Origin: Chondrilla cf. caribensis
Lineage: Eukaryota > Porifera > Demospongiae > Chondrillida > Chondrillidae
Assembly (NCBI GenBank): GCA_964020155.1
Contig: OZ026546.1
Coordinates: forward strand, 4,283,900 to 4,347,899
Direction: 5' to 3'
DNA length: 64,000 nucleotides
The notes under the pieces are model-generated. The model worked only from the letters and a program-made list of their open reading frames with translations, was not told the DNA's origin and ran no database searches. The translations under genes and the position numbers were made by a program. Positions 37,656-50,806 of the stretch are shown here, one piece after another (position 1 is the first letter of the stretch; the number at the start of each line of letters is the position of its first letter).

Positions 37656-40600
37656 TTATACAACTCCTGGTACAGTCCTTTCGTTGTTTGGTGAAAGGCT
37701 GGCCCTCGTTTTTGCTGGCGAAGTTGATTTTTCAGATCTGCGCAACCAAGAGAGTCTATTCTTGTCAACAACTATATGTTGCGATTTTGCTGGATTTGAT
37801 ATAACGGAGTATCCCTCGGCGTCAAAAACCCGTTTATTGTCACAAATGGGGTTATTATCAGGTATGGCCAGTGGTGAGGTCAGAAGGGAGGGTTTTCTAG
37901 GCAACGCATCAGACACGGTGGAATACTGCACCTCTTCCTGCCCAGCCAAATTGAGTGAGCTAGGAACTTCTTTGACACATTCAGGCTGAATAGAAGAGAG
38001 AAATATTACGCATCGTTGATATGAAGAATGAGACACTTAGTAGTGAACACACATGTACAAAGTTGTGCATCCAAATACATTACTTACGTTTACTCACACA
38101 AACATACAAACATACAAACATGGATGTGGGTATGTACCATACTTGTGCGCATCTATGTATCTACTCTAGCTGAGTGCATTGGTACATCTGTACGTGTACA
38201 TGTGTATATCTACATAAATGTCATTTGGGAGGGACATAACTAGTGGTGTCATGGGATGGCACATTTGTTATTGCCAATTGTTCACTGTTGTTGATGTTGT
38301 AGGTGGTAGGACATTGGTCCGATATCGTTAATGGAAAGGATGCTGCATGATTAAGGAGTTGATTACAAGTGTGTTGTATTGGTAACTGCAAGTGTGCTGT
38401 AGAGGTTTTATGAACCACTATTTTCCTTTGGTTCTACATGACACAAGAATTTGGCTATGTCCCTTCTCAATGAGATGTGCAGCTAATACAATCACACTTT
38501 CAATAAATTACTGAGGACTTTAGCCAGAGATGATAAATTGAAAATGTATACACTTGCACATACACAAGTGTACATGTGTGCATCTATGTACATGTCTATA
38601 CTCTTACATGTTTACAAGTGTGCAGCTACGTGCATATGTGTGCCTTTACACGTGTATGCGTGTGCATTTATGTAATCATCGACTGTTATTGTGAATAGCA
38701 AATGCGAATTGACGTACATAAGCACATAAAAGGTGTGTACATCTGGTTCAAGGGAATGAGTGCACACAGGAAACATGTAGCACAGGTCAGGGATGGAGTA
38801 CTGGTCATGTGTCAGCCAGGTTTCATTGTTTAAAACTAATTGATTAAATACTCATTGCCAGGATACAAGTCACAATGCATCCTGTTTGATGGGAAACATC
38901 AAAGAGACCAACAAGGATACACATTCAATGCACGTTGGGATTGCAAGGTACCGTATAGCAGGAAATTCTCACGGGACAAAATTTTTCAGAGCCGAAAACA
39001 AATTTTGAAGAAAATTTTTGCAAATACTAGCTAGTCACATGATAGAACAAAGAGAATGCCTAATTCACGGATTTTTATTTACGCTGATGCTAGGCCAACC
39101 GCAAAATCTGTGAAAATTTTGTCCTGCAAAAATTACCCGCTATACGGTATGATGATTCATTACTCAACTAACTATCAAAAGGTCAGCAAGGGGCCAATCA
39201 GGGCACGTTATATATCTTTAGGAAGAAACACAAGGAATGGGTCCTTCACATGGGATACCGAGGGTGAATCCCACAGTGTTCCATAAAGGGAACCATCCCT
39301 TGTGTATCCTTCCTAAAGGTGATGTACGCATGAGATATAAATGGTATCTGTCTAATGTGGTCACCTATGAGGCTTCATTCTTGTGATCGCTGGATAACAC
39401 GTATGGCCACGTTGTAGAGATCAAGATTATGTAAAAGATCAATATTTGTAGAGTCAAACTGGTTGACCACTTCAGACAGGTGACAATCCTAAAAAGGTGG
39501 GTGTTCATACAGGTCCACCTCAGGTGCATATTGGCTTTGACATGCTGTAACACAATCACACAGGACACAACTACATAGGACATACGTGCATCTAAACGTA
39601 CACATCCATATGCATGTGCCATTCAAGTGCGTATATTGATGAAGCCATAGAACATGCACATAGACATCACGTACAGTTAAGAGTTAAGAGTAACACGTAC
39701 AGCACAAAGCCATATGTAAGTGAATCACATGAAATGCACAAGCTATAGTATAAGTCAGGATTACTACAAGACCATCCCATTCACCTTTTTCTGCTCTAAC
39801 TTGGCTGAGTTTTTCTTCCTGCATCAGACAAGACAGAAATATGGGTGTGTATGTACGCAGCCATCCAAATGGGCATGAACAACAATGAAGCCTTTTCCAC
39901 TTCATAGAAGATTATTCCCATTCACACAATGCGATGACAACAGAATCCAATCGTAACATCCTGCGATCAAACTGTGTACTTATTTGTACCATATATTCCC
40001 ATGATTAGAACAAACTAACGTTACAAAGCCAAATCACTCCATCACTATTGTACATATACACATATAGACGTACAAACATAAATATGTACATACGTACATA
40101 TACACACATTAATATACATAAATACATACACATATGCATACATAAAACATAGCAGTAGGTCAGTATAGCAAACAGAATCTTATCGTGTGAATACTGTATG
40201 AAGTATTTATATGTGCATGAATGCATACGTATACGGAGTAGAGGCTTTATGGTTAGGATTAATTGTGTGAGAACAAGGTGGGAAATTTGTAAACACACTT
40301 TCTACAGCATATAATATGTTGTTTTGGACTATGTACATATATGCAGTATAAATTCTATCTTTCACTACACCAGGATACAACTATTACACACATTGTATAC
40401 TGAATGAATAAAATACACTACCTAGTATTGGTAACTCTAACAATCTAACTTACTTGTTTACGCAGACAATAACCAGGACAGCAAAGAATACTGCTGAGAT
40501 ACCAATAACGAGAACCACGGTTGATAGACTGGCTCCAACAGCAGCGGCCAGGTGTGGACTCCGGGTAACCACATGAGTAGCTAAAGTAAATAAAAAGTGG

Positions 40601-42254
40601 ATACCACCTGTATGGCAATTTCGAAGACATTTATATATTGACAACAGGATTACTATTGGCATTTTCATTTCAAAAGTTGAATCCTTGCAGCCTGTTTCTC
40701 ATGGAGGAGCAAGTATTCACATTTCGAATATCTGTACATTTATGTATGTACATATGTAGTCTACGAAATCTGTGCAAAGTGCGCATATGATACTAGGTAA
40801 CTGGGTCAGGTATGCTGGAAAAGATGTATAACATGTACTGGTTACAATCTAATGTTAAAGTTCAGTTTTTTTTAGAAATGTGGGATTCGAAACAGATTGG
40901 TAAAATATCAATAGGGTAAAAATTGAAGGAACTCGAGGAAAACAACTGTTGCTAGAATGTAGTAGTGGAGAAGGAGGTCGCATGAACCAGATATACCACA
41001 CTGTGCACAATCCAGCAATAAGCATATACAACTACAATACACTGTAATACTGTCACACAGTGAATGCCTCGCATCCAGCTTGAGATGTAAAACACATACT
41101 TACATTGTTAGATATACAGTAAGGTACGCTCATAAAACACATACCTTGATAGACATAAGGTACACTCTTGCAGTCAAGAGAACATCCGATGCTTGTACAG
41201 GCTATGACAGTGATGGTAAACTCCACACCTTTGTCACCATTGTTGGCCAATGGCCCATTTTCTTCAGGAATTACAACTTCAATGTTTGTCTTCAATGTGA
41301 ACATGTCCACCTGACCGGCTGAGGAGTTGACAGATATATTGTAGGTGGCCGGGAGTAATCCGCTGTATTTGTCCCATGTAACAGTGAAGCCAATACTTGT
41401 TGCTGCCACACTGACATCACCCGGACATCGAGGTGAATCTTAGCATGAACAGAGATTATATGTATTACCAATATAATATACAAGAGCACATTAGATGAGA
41501 ATACCTACCTTCAACAAAGATATGAAGAGGTTTGCTAAAAGCACTGAATTTACCTTCAGGACTGGGAAGACCACACGAAATGACAGAATCATTCTCTGGA
41601 AGTTGAAGGTGCAGGATACGAAGCATAGCTGGATTGTTCCTCGATGGCGTATTCGATATTCTACTGTATTTGTCCTTATAGTCCAAAGCCAATACCGCAT
41701 TGGATACCCCACTGATGGTGAAGTTTCCCTGGGTAATATTCCAATGTAAATCAAGATTTGAATTCGGGGTGGCATGACATCGGAGTGTAATGCTCCCATT
41801 GAGTGGCACAACATATCCTCCAGGAACTTTGTAGACTCTATCGTGTGCATTCTCATAGACTGTCAGGCTCACTACAATGCGAGATAACGACCAAGTAAAT
41901 GAAATAATCACATGCGTGACAATTTATATGTATGTTACACTCAAACCCGTTCTTTTTCACCTTCCTATATACACTGCATGGGAGTGGTTGGTGGGAGAAT
42001 AGGAGGGCTTTGAATCCCCTCAAATCCCAAGACACCATTTTACAGTAGTCTACATGCCCAATAACAGCACACATAAAACTCACTACAAGTGCCATTCTCT
42101 GTCTGTATCTGACTGTATACTATCACTAGGAGTGCATTCTACACAACAAGACAAATTTTATAAACTTACCTGATGTATTTTGGTTCGCTACTGGATGTAT
42201 TTTCAACAGAATCACTATGAGTATACACAATACATTCCAAGCAGCTGGAGGCAT
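37656..42254 (-). CDS. Gene F: Ig / FN3 type I receptor with ITIM-like tail
   Basis: Exons on the minus strand are 42254-42170, 41871-41509, 41438-41145, 40580-40454, 39818-39785 and 37985-37656 (TAA), totalling 1,233 nt, or 410 aa. All splice sites are GT-AG and phases match gene E exon by exon; the FN3 (294 nt) and transmembrane (127 nt) exons are the same length as in E. The ATG at 42254 gives a good signal peptide (MPPAAWNVLCILIVILL...). Then come an Ig-like domain (LRC...LHWNI...ENDSVISCG), an FN3-like domain (FTVTWDKYSGLLPATYNI), a transmembrane helix (STVVLVIGISAVFFAVLVI) and a ~120-aa tail. The tail has a canonical ITIM, VQYSTV, and a second YxxI motif (GYSVI), but no proline-rich part like that of E. 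It is probably a signalling surface receptor, with an inhibitory or SH2-recruiting role inferred from the ITIM. Confidence 0.82.
38949..39149. mobile_element. MITE-like element in the last intron of gene F
   Basis: The terminal inverted repeat is TACCGTATAGC at 38,949-38,959 and GCTATACGGTA at 39,139-39,149. The inner parts also pair imperfectly (GGACAAAATTTTT with AAAATTTTGTCC). It is about 200 bp with no ORF of note, so it is a probable non-autonomous DNA transposon. Confidence 0.7.
39208..39330. repeat. Imperfect hairpin in the last intron of gene F
   Basis: ATCTTTAGGAAGAAACACAA near 39,210 pairs with TTGTGTATCCTTCCTAAAGG near 39,300. This may be a short inverted-repeat element; no known RNA family is recognised. 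Confidence 0.4.
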
Positions 42255-44154
42255 ATTGACAATCAGGTTTCTGATACTACGGTGATAGACAACAGTATGG
42301 TCATACATATGACATTGTACATACATATGCATAGCTCTAGTATGCAATAAACACTCAATTACAGATGATATACCGTTGATACGTACAACAGTGGGAGCCG
42401 GGTTATCCAGGCCCCTTTGGGACTTGAGCAAGTGCATGTCACCCAACCCCAGTGTTGGATAAAAAAAAGGTACATTGTCAACAACTCAACGGTAATAATT
42501 AAAGTGTGTGTTGGATACACTACATTTGGGATAATGGGTGACAGATGAACAAGGTGCTACTGGAAATATTGACTGACGGTTATTACTATGTATGTGATAG
42601 GATGAAGTAGTCTACAAGGGGAGTGAGAAATTGGCTACCTTGGGCACTATCACCAGTGAGCCATCAATGCATGGACTTTTTAGTATTATCGCTGAAGATA
42701 GGTATTTCAATTTTCAAGGCTCTTGTCTGTAACTCAAGTGTGAATGTCTAGATACAGAGATGCCTGATGTGGGAATTTGAACACAGGTATACCATGCCAC
42801 CCTGTCTACACTACACTATAGCAACATCCAAAGTTACTGATGAAGGGTTGAAGAAGCGTTGTAGACCATAAACGGAACCTGGGCAGCAGATATATGCTAT
42901 GATATCTATGGGTTGGGTATCTTCGAATGCCGTTAACATTGAGCTGTGTAATAAAAGTGACCCGTAATATTAAATCGCCCATCTATGATAGCATCGCTGA
43001 CGCGATCTTGTGACAATAGCTCGGTGGTAAGAAGGCTCAAGTTACCCCGGCGTTCCAGTTCACCTTATACCGGTGTTTACATGGGACAGAAACACGCACG
43101 CAAGCTAACCCGATTTACACCAAAATGAAGGACAAAATATTCACGTTTACCTTTCGAACAGCTTCTAACTAATCTTCATCGGGATACACTCTCTCGACAT
43201 TCCGCACACGATGACACAAACTAGGGTCGCTTTCAGGTTACAGGAGGTTTCGGGAATCGGGTAACCTTCGCCAAGTCAGAGGAAATCGGTAGATTGAAGC
43301 AGGGCTGACTCAGACAGTCAGCTGACCGATTTGATGTGTACATGCCAAGTACGGTAACAACATAGGCTTGTAAGACTTCACTGATCGTTCAAGCGTCTCC
43401 AACAAAGGCAAAGACCGTGTATAGCCAAGTTCTCACAAAGTGGTAATCCAGCCACCATTTTTAGATAACGTCTGTAGTAACGTTAGTGTTGCTTATCCAG
43501 ACCCACTCGCGGAGAGCACGCGTTAGGTCTGGTTAAGCGAGACTATTGTAACCACTTCATGTGCTTCTCGCGCGCATGCAGCCGTGTGGGTGTAGATTGC
43601 GACATGGAAATAACTAGGAAATTGCTTCACTCGTTATATTCAATGCAGCCAGACTATTCTAACTGCAAGCGAGTCTGGAGAGATGGCTAATGTTCTATGA
43701 CCACTGCTTTTAGTTAAAGAGGACAGACCTCATATGTCCAACCAAGGAAAAAGTTCTGGAATATACCACCACAATTACTTCAGCATTGAAAAAGAGTTGA
43801 CTAACATTGTTTGCCAATGAGCTCTTTATAAAAGGAATACATGCATCAAGTGTAATATGTATTAAAATCCTGCATGAAGCAGTACAGTGACACTGGTCGC
43901 ACACATTAAATTTTACATGTAATAGCATGCACATCTTATATTATAAATAGAGCTTACAATGACCAATTTCTTTCAAATCTGATGCGAATATGTACTTTGG
44001 TTGGGTCTATCTAATTGTGTATATTGTTTTCCATATATACCACCGAATTGTTTGAGACCCATGTGTAGTAAAAGATACAATCCTTGAAGCTGTCGGCCTC
44101 TATCCAGTGGATACCTTACTGAACTGTCTCTAGTAGTCTAGTTTGTCTGATCCA

Positions 44155-47005
44155 ACCGTCCCTTACCAACGACATTCTCACTCTCCTTGATTTATGCGAT
44201 AATATTTTGTGCATTTCTTGCTTCGTTGGCAGGCAGTACTAACGCATAGGGTTTTAATACATTTGAAATTGATAGTATGTTTCCATATTCAGGCTACTAT
44301 AGGCATATGAACTTGAAATGAACCTAGATAATTTTTACATGCAGAGATCATAGTATACACCTGGTGAATATTATTATATTGCATTTATGAGGTAATATTA
44401 GTGAATCACACACACGACCACATCAAAGAAAACATACACACACATCATGGTACAAATATATCTATTAAGGTTATGGAATGTTACAAAGAAACATCTAGAG
44501 TTCTTGTAATATATTCGGTGAAAGGTATGGACTGCTGTAGTCATACTTGTTTGACATTAGGCAGAATGCTAGGGTTAGGGTTAAGATACCCACTTCGACT
44601 TGTACAGCCTCACCACTTGAGTTATGCTAATATGCCTGTGATGAAATGAAGCCTTGGAATTCTATTTGCTCTATGTGGACATATTTCCTCATTAAAGGTA
44701 ACTTGTAAATGAAGTCAGGACATGACTACTTATCCTGTACCACACTGGTTAACCCCCTTGCAACATACTTAAGTTCACAATGCTATATGTACATGTGTAC
44801 ATGTATGACATGCATATTTATGTACTTTGTCCATTCATCCATATAATATATAGTGTGCATATATTATGTGGGGAATTATGTCATGATTTCATATTAATGG
44901 CTTGTCCGAAGTGAATACATAGGAATGAATCACTACAGTAACCAGAGTATGTGGGAAGTTATGGTAGTCAAGAGGACCTTTAATGGCTGGTCTGGAATCC
45001 ACACTTGATAATATTAAATGAGTAAAACATGCTACGTGTACTTCATCATCATGCTAGATAAATATAATAACAACAAAATACCAGACTATTAATCTATATC
45101 CAATAACCCAACATCCTGTAGAGATATCTATATAATGGTAGAGTTATTCATACATATCCATAGCACTGGTCTGCAATCAATTGTGACCTATCGGCTAAAC
45201 TATATAAGAGAATCTCCGAGAGAAGAGTACTAGGTCTGTAGAATACTGCAAGTGTCAGAAGTACAGCTGAAGTCCACAGACAGGTAACATTAACTAGTGA
45301 GATATGTGTATAATATGAGCATCTGATAATTTCTAATTAGAATCGATTGAGTGCCCTTTCGGTAAACAGCATCACATGCTTTGAACCATGAATATCTGTA
45401 TCAAGCATTCAACATAATCTCGGATTATTTTCTTTAAGTGGACCATAAGTCCATACCCTGTTAACATTGAGTTGACCTCTAGATTCGCGTGAATAACTCG
45501 TGCATACTTTGGCCAATGAGTACGATTGAAGTGTCATCAATTTTCTCTCCTTTTTCCGGACTTGGCAATATGCACCATAAGGCTCTAAGAGGTCAGGAAA
45601 CGTGTGAACCAGCTTTCTCATGCATCAGCATAGGAAATTGCAGAAGTAACTTGTGCAAAATTTACGTTTAGGTTGGCTGATCAACTATCCCTTACCAGTG
45701 ACAATTTCACTGTCTTTGATCTATTTGATAGTATTTTGTAGATTTCTTGCCTTGTTGGCTGTCAGTTCCAATGCCAAGGGCCTCGATACAATTGAATTCG
45801 ATAGTATGCTTCCCATATTCAGGCATAGCCTATTATAAGTGCATGAACTTGCCAATGGCCTAGATAATAATTTATTCATGCAGAGAACACAATATACACC
45901 TGGTGAATATTATTATTGGTATTCCATTTATGAGGTGTATTAGTGAATCACACACACAACTACATCAAAGAAAACATAGTATTACACACACATCATGGTA
46001 CAAATATATCTATTAAGGTTATGGAATGTTACAAAGAAACATCTAGAGTTCTTGTAACATAATTGGTGAAAGGTATGGACTGCTGTAGTCATACTTGTTT
46101 GACATTAGGCAGAGTGCTAGGGTTAGGATATATACCTACAGTACTTCAACTTGTACAGCCTCACCACTTGAGTTATGCTAATATGCCTGTGATAAATTGA
46201 AGCCTTGAAATGAAATCTATTAAAAGCGCTAGCTTCATGTGGACTGATTTCCTCATTACATGCGACTTGTAAATGAAGTCAGGACATGACTACTTATCCC
46301 GTACCACACTGGTTAACCCCCTTGCCACATTCTTAGGTTCACTATGCTATAATGTTACGGTCTATACATGTATGACATTCGTATTTAATATGTACTTTGT
46401 CCATTCATCCGTATACTATAGTGCGTGCATATTATGTGGGAAATCATGTCATGATTTCATACTAATACCTTGTATGAAGTGAATACATAGGAATGAATGA
46501 CTACTAGAGTCTGTGGGAAGTTATGGTAGTCAAGAGCACCTTTACTGGCTGGTGTGGAATCCACCTTGGTAATATTAAATGAGTAAAGCATGCTGCGTGT
46601 ACTTCATCATCATGCTAGATATATATAGTGATAATGAAATACCAGACTATTAATCTGTATCCAATACTCCAACATCCTGTAGAGATATCTATAAAAGGTA
46701 GAGTTATCCCTGCATACATATCCATAGCACTGGCCTGCAATCAACTGTGACCTGTCTGCTAAACTGAAAGAATCTCCCAGAGAAGAGTACCAGGTCTATA
46801 GAATACTGCAAGTGTCACAAGTACAGCTGACGTTCACTGACAGGTAACAGTAACTAGTGAGATATGTGTATATTCAAGAATATCAGATAATTTCTAATTA
46901 GAATTGTTTGAGTACCCCTTTGGTAAACAGCATCACAGGCTTTGAACCATAAAAATCTTTATCAAGTATTCGATATCATCTCGGATTATTTTCTTTAAGC
47001 AGACC
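44155..47005. repeat. Tandem duplication, period about 1.56 kb
   Basis: 44,155-45,440 is repeated at about 45,675-47,005. For example, CGGATTATTTTCTTTAAG occurs at 45,421 and 46,981, and the CACCACTTGAGTTATGCTAA block occurs in both. The copies differ by point changes and small indels. Neither copy has a convincing ORF. Confidence 0.85.
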
Positions 47006-47791
47006 ATAAGTCTAGTAAATATTTCGATCACATGTTCCATAGAAGGAGTAGAATATACTTGCTTTGAGTATACATGTAAGCACACACTGTCTGCTACAAT
47101 TTGGAGATTATATAGCACTAATGTTCAATACCATTAATAGGGAGCATGACAAATTTCACATTCAATTTTTGTGTGTGGAGCAGTATTTCGCATGATTTAG
47201 CCTGGTCATCACCTGATCCTTCTAAAATGTTGATTTTTAAAGAACTGCTAATGTATAGCATACGGGGATGTGATGCAGAGCCAAAAGATGCCACATGTCA
47301 TTATTTTGATGGCACCCTTATATAATATTATGGTACAACTCACCTTAGGTGTGCATTACTCATTTATCTCAACTATACGTAATCTGCATGGTTTCAGGAT
47401 TCAAGTGAGCAGCAGTGCCATAAAGAGTGCTTCACAATAAGGGTAAAACAGGCTGATTGTACGGTATATTGTGTAGTCAGGCTCCTATCATAACAGTCAC
47501 CTGGAGCAATATAGTTCTAGGATAAATTGGTCACCATTATGTTGGATAATGGCACAACATTCATTACTTGCTGGGTTTTAGGGGCACTACATCCAATAGA
47601 CTATGAATTCTGGATCCTCTATGTATATTCAATATATGCTGTCACAGTAGTATAAAGGTACAACAATTTTAGCAGGTGGTGGATTATTAAGACATAACAT
47701 TCAGTCAGTGTTGGACGGTAGTCCATTACATTCAGTATATAGGAGCTGGATAACAGAGTCAAGGTACTGTATTATTGAGACATATATACAT

Positions 47792-48035
47792 ACTCTACTC
47801 ATACTCTACCATACTGTACTATACTCCACTATACTCTACCATACTCTACTCGTACTCTACTCATACTTTACTATACTGTACTGTACTCTACAATGCTCTA
47901 CCATATTCTACTCATACTCTGCCATACTCTACTCATACACTACCATACTCTACGCATACTCTACTTATACTCTACCATACTAGTCATACTCCTCCATACT
48001 TTACTATACTCTACCGTACTCTACTCATACTCTAT
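47792..48035. repeat. CTACT/CATACT satellite
   Basis: About 240 bp are built from variants of ACTCTACTCAT and ACTCTACCAT in tandem. Tyr/Ser/Leu-rich ORFs across it are artefacts of the repeat. Confidence 0.9.
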
Positions 48036-49665
48036 CACAGCTTCCAGCTCTATCAACATTCCTCACTGACCTAAAAGTGACATCAATCTGATTACATCAT
48101 TTACTATCAGATGAGTAGGTGTGCACCATGGTGTTTGAGGGCACCACTTAAGCGGATATGTTGTCATGGCCTATACAGAAGGGACACGAGCAATCACTTA
48201 TCACTGAATTCCACTGTGTTGAGTTATGCACCATGTCTGGAAAAATACATTCAAAGGAGATAACTCTACACCTATCAGGCATCCTGCATGTACTTTCCCT
48301 ACCTAGGTAACCTACTTAATAAGGATGACTAAAGCAGATACCACATTCCTGTCATGCCTGAGTTGCACGACTTTCACCACAGGGGTTTCTGTACACATGA
48401 CACATAGTACATTCCTGCTGGCACCCAACATAGTATACTCTGCATGTATCCTGAAGACATCATTTACACCTGTGTCCCAAGAATGCATTGACAGTGGTCC
48501 TAGTCCTGTCCTTGGACATAGGGCACCTGATTCAAAGTGGACATGCATAAATATGAGGCTATCATCTGGAGAGTTATATCATTACATGTATTTGATGAAT
48601 AGTGGAAGACACTTCATTTCTCCGTTCATGGTCAATTTCCATCATACCCCTTATATAACTTCCACAAAGGAGTATTGATTTTTTTGATGCTCACAAGTCT
48701 GTTATCTCATGCCTCTAATACCAGCAGGTGTACTTATTATAGGATTGATGCATATTGTGCACTCCTATTCCTCACATATGCTGCCAACACAATGGAGAAT
48801 TTCAGATTCAATTGAAAAGTGTTGTAGCAATATGTGGGCTGTCTAATATAGCCCAGACCCACCTACCTTCCAATTATGAAATTGAGAAAAGGGTCTGGTA
48901 GATTCATGTACCTATTTCCATATTGAGAGATGGAGTTGACGATAGCAAAGTGCAACAACAAGTCCAAATTTTGCAGTGGTATGCAAGAAATAATGAAAAT
49001 ACAATTAAGTAATGAAAGAGTGCCAATTTAACTCCCCAATTCACTCAAGTTTTAAGCATCAAGCATGTTAGGTAACCTAATTGGATGCTCAAATCTGTGT
49101 ATCTCAGTAAAGAATTGGTTTGTGACGAGTCCCGGCTTTTTTCATCATGAAGAAGTCCCAAGTTTGAAATTTAACTTAAGAATAAAGGGTAGGAATGCCT
49201 TTGCTGATAATCATTCAGTTTCTGGATATGAGATACAGATGAATAAAGGATCAGCGATAACTACCTATATAAGATATGACAATAGACAATAGTGTTTACA
49301 TTTGGGACTTGATGATAATCTCCAAGCTAAGTGTTGCCGTTCATAGAGAAGGAATGTTACTGGTCATGTTAAAACCTTATACAATAGCACTTATGAATTG
49401 AATACTATTTGAATGTAACGTACACAAAACATCATGGTTATAAAGCACAATAGCATACCAGACTTGTGAACTGCATATCAACACGTATGTAAACTTCATG
49501 TAGCTTGTATGTATGTGGTTATTTTTAGAACTTTCAATTTCAACAAATTCTCATTACATTTCTTTCTGGAATAGTTGGGTGTTATCTGAGTATATGATTG
49601 GTTCAACACTTGTTGCATGAAGTTGAGTCAAACTATCATTATTTGTACAATTGCAAAATGCATGT

Positions 49666-49711
49666 GTGTATATGTGCGTGTGTATGTGTGCGTGTGTGTT
49701 TGTGTGTGCGC

Positions 49712-49778
<67 letters not shown>

Positions 49779-49884
49779 GACGTGTGCATGTGTGTGTGTG
49801 TGTGTGTGCGTGTGTGTGTGTGTGTGCGTGTGTGCATGTGTGCGTGCGTGTGTGTGTGTGCGTGTGTGCATGCGTGTGTGCGTG

Positions 49885-49926
<42 letters not shown>

Positions 49927-49968
49927 TGTGTGCGTGTGTGTGTGTGCGTGCGTTCGTGCAGGGGTGTG
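49666..49968. repeat. (GT)n microsatellite with GC interruptions
   Basis: A long GT repeat is broken by GC dinucleotides. Cys-Val and His-Thr ORFs on both strands here are not genes. Confidence 0.97.
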
Positions 49969-50806
49969 TGATGTTAAGTGATCACATGCATGTGAAATTG
50001 TATGTATGCACAAGAGGCCACTTGTGAGGCAACATCGGATATCCAACTAGGTGGAATTATTACTTAATACTGTAGGTTTGAAGTAGCCATTGGCATTCAC
50101 TACCATTCCATATATGTCCTTATCAGAAAGTGTTGGGAGTAAAGAATGTACTGATAGCTAGGTACATAGCAACACATGGCTTCAAGTCACATGACAGTTA
50201 TGTGATAAGAAATACTAACAATACCTTATTATAGTACCTAACAGACACAATGAGCTAGAGGAATGCAGTAATAGGGGATTTTCATGTACTGCCAACATAG
50301 CAAGCATGCAATATGGTTGCTCTTATGTGTGCATATGTACACATTGGCATTACTCCCTTAGGCAACATAATGTACATTTTTCAGTTTGTGAATATGTCAT
50401 ATGCACAAACCAGACAATGAAATATTTAAGCACCATAGTATATGATATTGACAGTCCACGAAGGATTGATGTTAAATTTATTATTACAATCGAGACACAG
50501 TGGGACACACATCGGCACAAATCCTCATTCTGGTTAGCTCCCAACACCAACTATATATTAATACTTTTTCTGGTGACATATTCCATTAAGATGAAATTCA
50601 ATAAACAATACATTGAAATAAAGTGTGCTAGGAATTTTGTGTTATGTGGGTCATACTAAATAATCTCACAAATTAATCAGAAGAGGGTATGTACGTATGT
50701 TTCTTTTAAAACTGTTCTGAGACAAAAGGGATGTGTTAGATTCTGAGTATGTTTCACACAATGTCATCAACTTCAAGTTTCAGCTTTTTCCGTTCAGGTT
50801 GTCACA

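Larger units (their letters stand above)
42255..50806. other. Gene-poor region between F and G
   Basis: No coding gene is recognised. The part at 42,960-43,560 is CpG-richer and probably holds the promoter/5' leader of gene F, with a possible 5' untranslated donor (AAGGTAAACG) near 43,150 on the minus strand. A short palindrome (CTTATCCAGACC / GGTCTGGTTAAG) lies at about 43,490-43,540. Further on are the 44-47 kb tandem duplication, the CTACT satellite and a GT microsatellite. Confidence 0.5.

Noticed and set aside
37508..37989. Plus-strand ORFs over the last exon of gene F
   Set aside because: They are shadows of the minus-strand exon, which has an ITIM and the correct phase.
38221..38418. 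Minus-strand ORF ending in TTSYVPPK as an extra tail exon of gene F
   Set aside because: It has an acceptor-like CTACAG but no acceptable donor in the needed phase, and gene F splices in frame without it.
47708..48074. Tyr/Ser/Leu-rich ORFs
   Set aside because: They are produced by the CTACT satellite and have no start context or splice support.
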